From: Guillardia theta CCMP2712
Taxonomy: Eukaryota > Cryptophyceae > Pyrenomonadales > Geminigeraceae
NCBI RefSeq assembly: GCF_000315625.1
Contig: NW_005434596.1
Location: 273,009-337,008 of the forward strand
Direction of reading: 5' to 3'
Length of the DNA stretch: 64,000 bases
The notes under the pieces are model-generated. The model saw only the letters and a program-made list of their open reading frames with translations. It did not search any database and was not told the origin of the DNA. Below, piece after piece: positions 24,479 through 37,200 of the stretch. The translations under genes and the position numbers were made by a program. Each line of letters starts with the position of its first letter. Positions within the stretch are counted from its first letter, which is position 1.

Positions 24479-25996
24479 ATGGCGAAATTTTGTTTCAAGC
24501 TCCTCCTCCTCCTCCTCCTCCTCCTCCTCTCCCTGCCCCCTTCGAACTCCTTCTCCTTCCTGCCTTCTGCTTCTCCACTGATCTCCTTGCCTATCCACTC
24601 GCCTCTGCTCCCATTCTCTTCGTGTCCATGTCCTTGCCCTGGATCCGCCACATTGCTGAAAGCCGTATCCTCCTACTCGAGCCATCGAGGGAAGCGGAAC
24701 CATACCTATGAGGAGACAGGACGAGCTGGAGAAGACTTGAACCATCTCAAATATCTCTCCAAGGTCCAGCTCAGCGGAAGGAGGAGCGAAGAATTTTTTA
24801 CCGACCCTCTCGGAAGGTAGGGTGTTGTTCTCCATGTCTCCTCTCCTCCTCTCCCAGTGCATGGCTGCCGCTCTTGCTCTTGTCAGTCTTTCAGTGAGCG
24901 ATGCTGCTACAGGTCAGTGGTCAACACCCCTCTCATCCGAGCGTCAACCGTCACCTTCCCGAGCATGGCCGCGCTCCGAGCTCGCCCGCAAGGGATCCAA
25001 ACTGTCTATGGAGGGCTCTTCTACGGGCGATATGGCACGTTGACGCACAGAGCAGCAGAAGAAGCGCATGCAGTGCTGGAAGAAGGTCACAAGTCATGCG
25101 CCGTCAGCTCAGGGAGAGCAGCCATGGTCTGTGTCTTGATGGGGCTGCTGAGGAAAGGAGATGTAGTGCTGTACTCGTCTGATATCACCCCTGCTCTCAA
25201 GAGTTTCTTGTGCGTCGAGATGAAGAGGTTGGGAGTGACGAGCGTCTCGTTCCAAGCTTCCTCCTCCCGAGACGCCCTGCTAAGTCAGCATGGGCCGGAC
25301 CTCGATCGCGCTCGCATGGTGTTGGTTGAGACTTTTTCGCCCTCCTCCCCAGCACTCGCAGACGTCCCCATGCTGGCAGAGCTCTGCCGCCAACGTCAGT
25401 CGCTCCTGGTGGTGGACAACACGTGGGCCTTTGGCTGGGCTCTGCAGCCGCTGAAGGAGGGGGCGGACGTCTCTGTCGCGTCTCTCGGCCCCCTGGCTGG
25501 CGATCAGGAGTGGGACCTTGGGATGGTGACCAGCAGGAGGGAGCTCTGGCCAAGGATAGTGAGCTCTTGCAAGCGCCTCGGCCTCGTTGCCTCCCCTGAG
25601 CAGACGTACCAGACGCTGCGGGGGCTGCGGACGCTTCCGCTGCGCATGCGGCAGCAGGATCAGACGACGAGAGCAGTGGTGGAGTGGATGATGGGGGTGG
25701 AGCAGGTGAGTCGGGTGTTTCATCCCATGCTGGAGGGAGGAGCGGCAGAGAAGGGATTCACAGGCTTCCCACCGATCCTTAGCTTCTGCCTCTCCAGCGA
25801 GAACTCGGAGGAAGAACAGGTCGAGGCTCTGGTGGAGAGTCTCAAGAGGTTCAGGCTGGGATGGGACGGCAGCGTCGGAGGAGAGCTCTCTTTGGTATGG
25901 CCTGTTGGCCTCGTGTCGGACTGGAGGAGGGAGCAGAACTTCAGGAGGCCGGATGAGTCCGGTGATGGTACGTGGGATGTGGTGGGCAGCAGCTGA
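24479..25996 (+). CDS. Cystathionine beta-lyase-like (Cys/Met PLP family) protein without the PLP lysine
   Basis: Exon 1 starts at Met 24479 (24437 and 24464 are in-frame alternatives): MAKFCFKLLLLLLLLLLSLP, then SNSFSFLPSA, a signal peptide followed by a Phe-led transit-like region, as in complex red-derived plastids. Donor 24817 (GTAGGG) joins acceptor 24912 in phase, giving DPLGRSVVNTPLIRASTV, the usual MetC N-terminus. The fold is well matched: YGRYGTLTH, SSGRAAMVCVLMGLL, DNTWAFGW, and RGLRTLPLRMRQQ in the C-terminal domain. In active members the PLP lysine lies in a TKY motif after VDISIQ; here the segment is DVSVASLGPLAGDQEWDLG, with no Lys. The tyrosine of the NTAYEPS region is also absent (SSDITPAL). 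So the family is clear but lyase activity is doubtful. Confidence 0.85.
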
Positions 25997-26308
25997 AGCC
26001 TAGAACAGGTGAACGGGGAAGGATTCTCTTGTACATCGGGCTGGAGGAAGCAGGCGATCTGATAGGTGAGCATCTGACTTGAGTTGCTGGGAGTGCTGAC
26101 GGGACAGCAGAGGATTTGAGGAGAGCCTTTGAATGTTTGCAAGAGATACAGGATGGTAGGACATGACGTGACGGGGGACGAACTAGGACCTTTGCCAGAA
26201 GGCGAGCTGACAAGCATCTGTAAACTAGTTGTACAATAACAACATCTGCTGTGGTACCATGTGTTTTAAAGTCATGAGCGCGATGAGAAAAGGTCTCATC
26301 GTTGTGTT
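25997..26308. other. Convergent spacer
   Basis: Space between the 3' ends of the lyase-like gene and the Sel1-repeat gene. No feature was recognised. Confidence 0.4.
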
Positions 26309-27435
26309 TCAAGACGACGGTCTGCCTTGCCCTCGGCTCATGGCTGGCCCGCGCACGATTGCTGGTTCTAGCCGTCCCACCAGCGCTCTGGCTCGTAGGT
26401 TCCCAGCCTCCGCAGCTCTTGTCAACCAGGTCTCGTACCTGACAAGCAGCAGGTCACGTGTCAGTCACGAGAGATTGCATCACGCACTTGGCCGCGTCTT
26501 CTTTCACTCCCCTCCCCGAGCTGTAACATAGCGCCACGTTCATCATCCCGTCCGCGTCGCCCTGCTCCGCTGCTCGTTCGAACCACAGGAACGCCTCCTC
26601 GTCGCTCCTGGGGACCCCGATGCCGTACTGGTACGCGATCCCCAGGTTCACATTGGCCTTGACGTCAGCATCAGCTGCGATCATGTTGAGCTCGACGGCC
26701 TTGGTCAGGTTCTTCTCCACCCCCACGCCATCCTGGTAGCAGCGAGCGAGCTGAGCGATGGCCCTCACGTTGACATCGGCTGCTTCCTCGTACAGCCTGA
26801 ACGCTTCTGCTTCCGACCGCATGACCCCCTTTCCGAACTCATAGCAAGATCCCAGCGCGATGAGCGCGCTCGACCACCCCCCGTCCGCACTCCTCTCGTA
26901 GCACTCAAACGCTTTCTCCCCGTCGCACTCGGTCCCCCTTCCCAGCTCGTAGCACATCCCTAGGAGGAACCAGCCTTCTACTGACCCTCCCTGTGCAGCA
27001 GCTGTCAACCACCGAACCGCCTCTTCCTCCCGCTGCTCCACCCCATCGCCGTGCAGAAAGCTTCTCCCCAGCTCTAGCAGAGCTCCTACGTCTCCCTGAT
27101 CAGCTGCCTGCCGCAGGAGGGCCTCGACACTGGAGCAAGGGTCCTTGGTGAAGGAAGCAGCGAGGGAGGGCGAGAGCTTCAATCGCTTCAGCACCAGCGC
27201 CATCTCCACCTTCGCTCCTGCATGCTCCTTGGCACTGGCCCTCTCAAACCAGGACAACGCACTGAGCTTCCTCCACCTCCCGTGTACCCACGATGGGAAC
27301 GCGAGACGTTCAGCAGCCTTGAGCTTGCTTGTCTTGTCCTTAGCGCCGAGTGAACCCGGGGGGCAGGCGAGGAGGCTCTCGGAGGAGCTCTCTAGGAAAG
27401 ACTTAACGCTGCTGCCGCAGAGGGTCACCATAAGG

Positions 27436-27470
<35 letters not shown>

Positions 27471-30400
27471 GTGGAGGAGGCAACAGGGCCCTCACCTGAC
27501 GACGTTGGTCCTGTGCATCTTGTGATTGAAGGCACGGGAGTACTTGACAAAGTCCGCGAGGAGCTCCTGGGTGAGGTCATGCTCGGTCCTCGGCACCCAG
27601 GAGGGAGGGAGGGGGTCTCGTCCTTCGAAGTACTTCCCCAGCAGGTATTGAGCTGCTACCATTGAATCGTGCTTTGCGGCTTCCAGGTACAGCTCAGCTG
27701 CTGCGACACTGTACTCCAACCTGGTTGCCGCGGCATCCTCCAGCTGTTCTCTCAGCTCGAAGACTCGCTCAGAGTACTTCTGTCGGAACGACGACATGCG
27801 TCTCCTCGCTTCCTTCCTGCCCTTGCTGGAGTGCGAGAGCTTCACTTCGGACTTGCCGAGGGCTTCAGTCTCCTGGTGCAGTCGCTCCTGAGCAACCAGC
27901 AAGCTCCTCTCTGCGCTCTCCTCACTTCGCTTCAGCCTGTCCATGGATTGTTTGATGTTGCTCGCCATCTCCATCTTCTTCTTCGCACTCTCAGCCTGCA
28001 TCCTGGCCTTGAGCTCGTCAGCCTCTGCTCGCAGCCGATCCATGCTCGCGACCGCGTTGTCGATCTTCCACCTGCCAGCGTCACAGCAGCGTCAGCGTCA
28101 GGCCCCACACGACCGAGTCATACTTCTGGAACTTGAGGGCCTTTCGCGCCGCGTGCACCTCTTGTTTGAGTTTGACCACCCGTGACCTTGACATCCGCAT
28201 TGACCGACTCATCTCGATCGGGGAAGTTGCCTTCTGCATCACTCCGGTACGCACATACCTTAGGAGCTGCGAGGTCTCGAGCTCCTCCTTCAGCTGGAAG
28301 CTCGTCTCATCATGCTCCTCTTGGATGTCTTCCTCGCTCTCTTGAGAGCTCATGATAGACTCCATGCTCTCTGTCTCATACACGTTTGCAAACATGTTTC
28401 GCACCCCCACCCCCACTTTCCGCAGCACAGCAGTGAGATATACCAAGAACAACTCGTAAGACATCGCCTTCATCTCCATCTCTCCACGAACTCGCTGAAT
28501 CTTCTTCACCAGCGCTGCGGCGCTCTCTTTTGATATCAGGCTAGGGATGATTGCTGCATATTCCTGCAGCACTTTGTAGAAGAGACTGGAAAGAGCGAGG
28601 AGTGAGCGAGAGCCGGCAGGATCTTGACTCACCTGAAGTTCATACTCATTAACGACTTGCCTCCATAGCCCAGCTCGATCTTTTCCAGCTTGACAATCTT
28701 CTCGAAGAGAGTGCGGTCCTTGCACAGTGAGCGAATCCTCCTGCTTCTCAGCTCCTCCAGCTTGTCCTCGTCTGTTGTAGCAACCTTCATGTAGTAGTTG
28801 GCCAGCTCCTGAAGGCACGAGGGTCATTCGATCGCAACTACACCTCCTTGAGATAATACCAACTGAGCCTCTGGTAGCCCCTGGGCCGCAGCTCGCTTCC
28901 AATAGGCAGCAGCTTTCTCTGCGTCCAGGGCAACTCCCTCTCCTCTCGCACACAGGACCCCGAGGTTGTACTCGGCGACAGCATACCCTTGTTCCGCGCT
29001 TCTCTCCAGCATCTCGACCGCAAGCGCCATGTTCTTCTTCACGTTCATTCCGCTCAGCAGGGCGATGGCGTACGACAGCTGCGCCTGTCTGTGCCCGTTC
29101 TCAGCTGCTGCCTTGAACCATCGGATCGACTCCTCGGGGTCGTAGAACCTGGAGGAGCGCTGCGAGTGAATGGCTCCGAGCCGGAACTGAGCGATGGCGC
29201 TGCCCCTTTCAGCCGCAAACGACAAGTAGGAGAAGGCTTCCTGCATGTCCCCCTCGACGCCTCTTCCTTCCAGGAAACAGATCCCCAGGCTCACATGCGC
29301 TTCCAGGCTCCCGTCCCTGATCGCCTCCAGGAAGTAACTCACCGCTAGCGCCTCGTCCCTGCCCACGACCTCCCCCTCTGATAGAGCAGCCCCAGGAAGT
29401 GCTTGGCCTTGGCGCTCCCCCGCGCAGCAGCTTCTTGGCACCACCTGAGCGACAGGTGCGAGAGCTTAGGCAGGTACCTGCCTTGGACGTACCACATGCC
29501 CAGGTTGAGCTGAGCCTCCAACAAGCGCATGTCTTGGGCGGCAACATGAGTGATGGGGGCTGGAATGTTCCTGAAGTCGTCAGCCAATGAAGGCGTGAGG
29601 TGAAACTGATCTTTGAGGTAGTTGCTGTGCAAGCATCATCATCGTAGAATCGAGGTGCAGTGAGTTTTTGTCTCACCTTGGGAACTTGTCCATGTTCTCG
29701 TCAAGGAGCTGCGACAGGGCCAACCAGGCTTGTTTGTATCCCAACGACTTTGCCACGGGGCTGAAGTAGAAGGGGAGAGGACCGCATTCCATCACAACAA
29801 CAACAACATCCTTCCTGTCCAGGAGCTGCGGATGTTTCAAGTTGATGCCACCGCAGGTGCGATAGATCCGAATCGCCTCATGTCGATTCTGAGCGAAGTT
29901 GACCCCGTGCCACAGGGCGTCTGCCACTTGCAACGAGGCCACCTCAGACTGCTCGTGCATGCTCTTCTCTAGCTCCTGCACGCTCTCTCCAACAGCCTTG
30001 AGGAAGTCCTCACAGCACATACGCAGGCAGATGGAGAGATGGTTGGGACCTGGAGGGAGGTCCAGAGGGCACGTTGCATCTTCGTCGAAAGAAACAATGA
30101 TCGAAGATCGCGCAGGCATGTTGTGCACAAACACTCTCCCACCGTAGAGCAACTTCGCCGATTTATCCCCAGCTTGATCTCTCGATGAGTACAAATAAGG
30201 TTCCACGTAGAAGGAGCCGCTGTCGAATCTCGACTCATTGGTGACCTTGCACTTCAAGAATGGCCCAACAGGATGCAGCACATGCAACAGCCTCGGCGAG
30301 CAGTGGAGCTCGACATCTGTCACCCGCATGATCGCTCGCTCGGAGGGCTGGGCCACCAGAACCGCATGCATCGCCTTCTCCTTGGGTGTTCCTCTCCTCC

Positions 30401-31936
30401 CGACATCGACCTCAGGCGCTTGCAAGGATGTGACGGATCCTCCTCCTACAGTGCGCAAGGCGTCATAAGGATCCCTGGATATGCTCAAGTGCTGACTCTG
30501 AACCTGCCGCTGAGACCCTCTGCTCATCATGACCCCCCTGGATCCCAGTCCTTCTCTCGTCTTGCTCCTGTGGGTCGACAGGTTGTCTCTGGCCTCGACG
30601 CTTTCAAGCAGACGAGACGCAACAACCGACACTTCATCTGGAAGAGTCCTTGGCTTCCGGCATTGCTTGCATACAATGTCGCCCTTGGAAACGTTTCTCG
30701 AGTACTTGTTCTCGTTCCAGCAGCCGCAGTTGGGGCAGAGATACTGAGTGAAGACTGTCGAGCCCTCGGCACTACTGTCATGCCCCCTAGCAGCCAGCAG
30801 GTAGTACTTGAGAGCGTCATTGGCATCCTTTTTCATCCCGATTCCCATGTGGTTCAATCGTCCCAGCTCATAGGCAGATTCGTATATCCCGTTCAAAGCC
30901 GCTCGTTGGTGCCAGGACGCGGCTTCTGAGTAGTTTGGAAACTTCATCTTGGAATGTGAGGGGACCAGCCATGATACAACAGAAGGCATGTGATGAAAGA
31001 CTTTGGCTTGCTTTGTTCTCATCGCAGTCGATTGACTGCATGCCCACGTTATGACCGAAGGCAATAAATGCCAACGTAATCTCCTATCAACCTCGACAGG
31101 GTCAACAGGCTTGATTCCTTGCGAGTACATCACAGCAACTTTATGCTGCGACAAGGCATGTTCTTGTCTGGCTGCTTTCAGGTACCATCCCATGGCTTTT
31201 GCCATCAGCAGACCCCCCTCGCCGACATCCTCCGCTGCCTCACCTGCTTCATCTCTGGCATCTTGTGCCTTGACGTGCGCTGCTGACTCGGTTTCAAACC
31301 TCCATCCCAGACGAAACTGAGCCTCTCTGTGGCCCAACAGTGCTGCCTGTATCATCCACTTCCATGCTGATTCGGTTTCCCTACGAGACTTGTACCTAGT
31401 CAGAGCAAGTACCTGACGGGCAACAGTCAGCGCGCGCAAGACATGCTGCAACGCTACCCCTAGCTGGTAAGATGCTTCAGCATGGCCTGAAGAGATGGTT
31501 GAGACTTATCCTTCAGCAGTTGTAGCATCACCTTCGTTCGCAGCTTTCTTGAGCCATGCAGCAGCCTTCTTTGCGTCTTGCTGGGGCGACCCCTGTCCTC
31601 TGAGCCACATGTTGCCGAGCTCGAAGCACGACTCTCTCTGCGCATGATAGCAGGGTGAGGGAACGTCAGAAACCGACGGGCAGCATACATGTCCTGAAGA
31701 AGCAGACTTTGAGAACCAGAGAAAGGCGGACTTGAGGTTCTTTTCTTGACCAAGGCCATGGAGGTAGCACTTGGCCAGCACCTGACACTGCAAGTCAAGG
31801 CTGGCGAAGGACAGGAAGCAGCAAAGGTAGGTTTTCTTCCTACGTATTGGGCCTCAACGTCCCCTTTCTTGGCTTGAAACCAGGCGCTGCTGGGATTGAT
31901 TGTCATCCATGCTTGCTCTGCTTTCTCTGACGACAT
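26309..31936 (-). CDS. Large Sel1-like repeat protein with zinc ribbon and coiled coil
   Basis: Exons run from MSSEKAEQAWMTINPSSAW (31844-31936) to a C-terminal exon YETWLTRAAEAGNLRARALV ending at 26309-26311. Sel1 units, pattern A-x-x-x-LG...G-x-G-V-x-x-D-x-x-x-A-x-x-W/Y, recur in three blocks: about 30800-31800 (LAKCYLHGLGQEKNLKSAF), 28830-29620 (LGICFLEGRGVEGDMQEAF) and 26310-27400 (LGMCYELGRGTECDGEKAF). Between them lie a Cys4 ribbon (CPNCGCWNENK then CKQC, near 30700), an Ig/MSP-like hydrophilic region, a helical part (YKVLQEYAAIIPSLI) and a coiled coil (27650-28040). Known role of Sel1 repeats: protein-protein scaffolding. An intron near 27430-27480 carries a CTG run. A one-base deficit at 29372-29376 breaks the frame. 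Confidence 0.75.
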
Positions 31937-33394
31937 GACTCCAACCTTCTCTGGCAGGAGACGGACGAATCGGCAACGTGCTAGAGCTGGATCACCCCAT
32001 CTCTCCTCAGTCTGCCTTGGATCAGGCCGTGTCGCCTCCTGGAGGCTGGGATGATCAGGTAGCTAACGTAGTCTAACTGGTTCGAGTCCTCAAGCCTCTC
32101 ATGATGTCAACGTCGTCGAGCTCTCATGTCCAGTGCTTCACAGCTCTCGTCATCGACCACGGCTGAGAGCAAACAGTTGTGTCATGCATGTGACCAGCAT
32201 GCTGGTGTGGTGGACTCAACTGCCCGGCGTTGAAACAACCCGCTTTTCAACCCGCTCGGCTGCCCCCCCCCCCCACTGGCTCGGAATCACTTTAGGGCCG
32301 GGGATGAGGGGTGAATTCAACCGGATGATGGTGAAACGAACAGCAGGCATGGAGGAGGTCAGGGAGGGAGGATAACGCTTGTTGCTGCAAGGCTTACGAG
32401 CTTCGCGTACCCTGTGCTCGTCAACCTCATTCCAGATTCCTCTGATGAGGTACAAAGAGACGAATGCCAGCATCGAGACATTCAGAAGCGATCAAGCACG
32501 CTCATGCCCCTGCATAGCATCTGGGTACTGTGATCTTTCATTCAACCCTTTATTCGTAGCCAGCAAGTCAGTCTGCTGTATGTACTTCTTTGAGATTCAA
32601 TGGCTCGTCCTATACGTGTACTGGGGTCACTACTCGTTGCAAGGAAATCAATCAGTTTAGCAAAGTGTAGATCGATCACTCATCGGATTACGTGCTTATG
32701 CTTGCGAGCGTTTCAAGAGATATCTTATTATCAGTCGCAGCTTCTCAAGTTGGCCTATGCAAGTTTGCTTTTCCTTGTAAAAAGCATCTCTGCGTCTCTA
32801 CTCGGCTCGCTAAGTCATTATTTTTCTTGCACAATGCCCTATCGGCCATGTTTCGCAGCCTAGCAATCGAATTTCAACCATGGCAAACCATTCCCACGAG
32901 TTTCCTATAAGACACTTTCTCCTATTTATTTTGCATTTCGTTCAATGGTTGCCTTGTACTCCAAACTTGTTTCGTCCAGGCCTTAATTTTCTCCCCGTAG
33001 CTGCTACGCCTGAATTATGATACTTCTCGGCGCGATCACTCACTTCTTGAGTTCTCATCGTTGTGTCCATCATCCCGTTCACCGTCTACCTTCCCATCTC
33101 ATGCTGCTGCATGCCGCTTCATCGCATGCATCTACCATGCTGGTCCTTGATACATAGCCTCATTGATCGGAGATCGCGAGGGTTCCGGGACATACGACCC
33201 TCCAGTGGACGTAGACTCAATCTGTACGATCTTTACTTCATACAGATAAAACAAGTGAAACATTTTGTACCAAACAAAGAAATTTTAATAACTCTAAAAC
33301 TTCAGCAAAACTTTTTTGTCCGTACATATAAGTATAATAGCGCAAGAACATCAGTACAACTCTACTACCGCTAAGGTCACCATTTCAGAGCTTT
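31937..33394. other. Intergenic AT-rich region
   Basis: No gene is supported across about 1.4 kb. Short frames of AT-rich composition exist but have no coding signal. It lies upstream of the Sel1-repeat gene start, so its right-strand promoter is probably near 31940-32150. Confidence 0.4.
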
Positions 33395-34085
33395 TCTCCT
33401 CCACCCCTACTTCTTGCTGCACCCCTATGACCCTCTTATACTACCCCCCACCAAATGGTTTTGACCGTAGATTTAGCCCAGGCTCACCAAATCGATTCCC
33501 TGCATTATTCCTCCCCTATGAAATTTCGAGTTTGACTACCCCTGCTACCCCAAGGTCAATTCTCTCTACTGCGCCTGACAACTTCTATTCATCACCCCAC
33601 CTCTTTGAAATTTCAATGACCCCCCCTCACTACGATGACCCCCCTGTTCGTATAAAAACAACCTCTAGAGAACACCTCCACTGTTGCTTATGGCAGTAAC
33701 CCCACCCCCAATTCTAAAGTAGTTGACACCCCACCCTCAAAATGATAAGTCATTTTTGTGAACATGCGAAAAAAAAAACATAATTCCTTGTACCCCTACC
33801 CCCTCGGAAGAAGCATTACTCCCCGACAATTCCATTCGGCCCCCACACCCTCTAAAATTTTGTACCCTACCCTGCCTTCAGATGTCCTCAGAACACCACC
33901 CCCATCCCTTGGACCCCCCTTGTTGTCTGCTGATACCCCCTGAAGCCCTGCTCCCACCCCCAATATCCGCACCATTGGTGTCATCAATACCAGTACTTTT
34001 GCCTACCGGGGGTGTGTACTACCCTTTCTCCCCCAGGATAACCCCATATTTCCCCTTCTACCACCCCCTGTTGCTACTGCACCCC
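33395..34085. repeat. C-rich TACCCC-type dispersed element (largest copy)
   Basis: About 690 bp with many ACCCC/ACCCCC/TACCCC strings at irregular spacing, for example ttgtacccctaccccctc near 33789 (also at about 15986). Pro/Thr-rich frames across it are artefacts. It ends about 115 bp before the globin-channel start codon. Confidence 0.55.
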
Positions 34086-34202
34086 AGACCCTCAAAGCGC
34101 CATGGCTGCGCTAAGTTGAGGAAGGAGGAATCTTGGGTGCTCGTTCCTTGCGCTTCCTCCTCATCCCCGTCCCCCTTGCTTTCTACGTTCTAATCAAACT
34201 TC

Positions 34203-37200
34203 ATGTCGGGTGTCCACCTGTCCGCGGAGGTGCTGCAACGCATCTCTGACAAGAGGAAGGAAAAGGGCAATCCGACCCTGACCATTGAACAAGTGTCAAG
34301 GCATAATTCGAAACATGATTGTCTTATTGTGGTCAATGAGATGGTCTTTGATGTTTCTTCCTTTCTCCATAAACATCCAGGTGGAATGTCAATCATCCTC
34401 AATCAGGGGGGGAAGGACGTCTCACACATTTTCTTCCGCAATCACAGCAAGCATGCCCACTCTTTCCTGCCAGACTTGTTTTGTGCGGATTTGATTACCA
34501 GCAAGAAGCAAGATCTTGATAGGATCACACAGATCGTGAAAGTTAAGGAGATTGCTGCACAAATCGAGTCGCCACGAAAGGATTCCCCGCGAGAAACCAG
34601 TGCGTCCTTGGTCTATGACGTTGAGCTTTCGTCTCCCCATGGTTTCGTGCGCGAACGGGTGACGAAGTTTGATTCTCCCAGGAAGTCGGAGCTCGACGAA
34701 TCTCCTCGATCACAGAGAGACTCAGACTTGGCTTCGGATGACGACAGCACTCATGGAGCTCTCAACTCCCAGTTCTCGGTCCCACCAGTCATCATTGAAG
34801 AGACGGAAGCAGAGGTGGCAGGCATGGAGGAGAGTCCGCACAATGCCCTCGATGGGCACATGCTGGAGGAGATTTTATTTGACGTACATTCCGGCCGCTC
34901 TTCTCCCACGAATAGGAACCCTAGCAAGAAGATGAATGGCAGCAATGGTAAGTTGGAGAGTGCGTGTCCGTTCATGGCTATCGCCATGGCACACGAAGCG
35001 AAACAGCTTGAAAATGGACATGGGAATGGAGAAAGTGAAATCACCCTTTCGAACAGTTTCAAATCAGCTAATGGAGATGGTGGAATTTTGGCTCACATGT
35101 CGGGTTCGTTTGGCTCCAGTAAGAAGTTGCCGATCAACATGTTGAAACCCCTTCACTCCCTGTCCTCCTTCTCGCAAAGACACGGCCAAAGTAAAGATGT
35201 GGCGATGGAATCACCTCGCTCTGTGAGATCGAAAGAGGACTTGTCTTCATCTAAGGGTGGCACCTCTCACGGGAGGAACAGCAGCAGCTTCAATCATTCT
35301 CGCAAGTCGCGTGGAACGAATATCAACAAAGCTGGAGGTGTCTATCGAGGACGAGTGCGTCGAAAGCAGCACCATACACGTAAGAGTCAGGTGCCAGCTG
35401 TTGACATGGAAGAGTGGGGAAATCATTCTTATTTCATCGTTACTTCATGGAACAAGATGCTGCAAAAAGCATCATATGCTGATCTTGGACTTGCAATCTA
35501 TGATTCTGTCAAGGACAACGAGACATTAGAGCCGCTTTTTCGCTTCACAAACAAATCCGTACAGGGAACTAAATTTGTAGACATGCTTTCCAGCATCGTT
35601 GAGAACATCACGTCACCAGCTGATATTTATGTGAAGATTGCAGAACTTGCTCCAATGCATCACAGGAAGGGAGTGAAAGGATCCCATATGCCTCTCATGA
35701 AAGAAATCATCCTCGGAGTCTTCAAGCATACATTAGGCGAAGATTTTTCTGCCGAGGAAACCAAAGCGTGGATATGGATGTGGTCCTACTTGTCACGTGC
35801 GCTCGAGCATTCCTTGGTCGATGTAGGCTCAACCCTCGGCGTCGTTCGGGAGTCATGGGAAATTATTCTGGAGAAATACGATCCTGCACATCTAGGGGAA
35901 ATGGTTTACGATCATTTGTTCAAGCTCGCACCAAATGTTACCTCCTTGTTCACCAAGTCGAGAGAATACATGGCAATCAAGATGGGAGACATGTTGTGCA
36001 TGTTAGTATCTTTTGCGGACGATCCAGATAATATGAAGCAGCAAGTTTCCTGGCTTGGATTGCGGCATGTCAACTACAAAGTCAGGCCACATCACATACC
36101 ATTAATGGGACCTGTCTTCATGACCGTGCTCGCAGAGGCATCGGGCGAGTACTGGACGGAAGAAATGGAGAAATGCTGGGGAATCGTATTCAATATGGTT
36201 TGTGAGAACATGTCAGAAGCCATTCAGGATGGCGAGGATTATGCGCTCTCTTTAGAACACACAACGCAATTCATGCAGGAAAGAGTTGATCGATCGGAAC
36301 TATCCAAAGTCATGAGAACTGAACTCCTTGTTCACTGCCCGTCGCTATTTGAGAAACTTGAGGGCGATGCAGCTTCTAACGAACGGCGCAACAGCCTGTT
36401 GGAAAGGACTAAAGCATTGCGAACTGCAAGTACCACGAGCAGTATAGACAGAACTCCCAGTACTCAAAGAGATAATCAAGTTGATCATGGGGTATAGATT
36501 ACTGTTCAGTGCTTGGAAGCTAGTCACTGATGAGTTTTGTGCAGGTCTCTCATCTTATCTCATCCAGCGCAACTCGCAGAAGAGACTCAGTGCTTGATGA
36601 TGCGCACAACTCATCGTCTCAGAGTAGGAAGTCAGTGAAATCGAAATGCAGAAAGCTCACTTCAGTGGCAGGAGGCAGACAAACACGTTTGAAGTCTACC
36701 TTTACTCCAGTTGCGAGCTGTGAATCAGACGTTGAAGCTCAGGTTAGATGTTTTCTTCATGCCTTCTTCGGTTGAAACATGTATATCCCAGGAGGAGTTC
36801 GCGATCTCCATTTACGACTTTACTGTGGAGGTTGCTCAGCTGGTTTGGGAACCTGAGAAACAGCTTGAGCAGATCTTCGTTTATGCGCCAACCTTCTATG
36901 CATGGTCTGCAAGATAGCTCTCATTTTAATTCTGATGAGCATGCCAGTGGAATGAGGAGCGAGCATTTGAAGGCTATCGCTCAGTCCTTGGAGAGCGGAG
37001 TTGCTAGTGTGATCGGAGAGGAGTGAGTTGAATCTGATCATGGTGTTGAGAAGGCTGATGTTTTTTTCTGCAGTTGGGGTGAACACATGAGCGACTCTCT
37101 CAGATGGGTTTGGAAGATGATCAGTGATGTGAGGAGCTGAGACCTGTTTTGACGCGACCTGATCCCCTTGCAGTCACTCTCAAGTGAGCTCGACGGTTTG

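Noticed and set aside
33316-34193. Pro/Thr-rich plus-strand frames
   Set aside because: Lie in the C-rich dispersed element; composition artefact.
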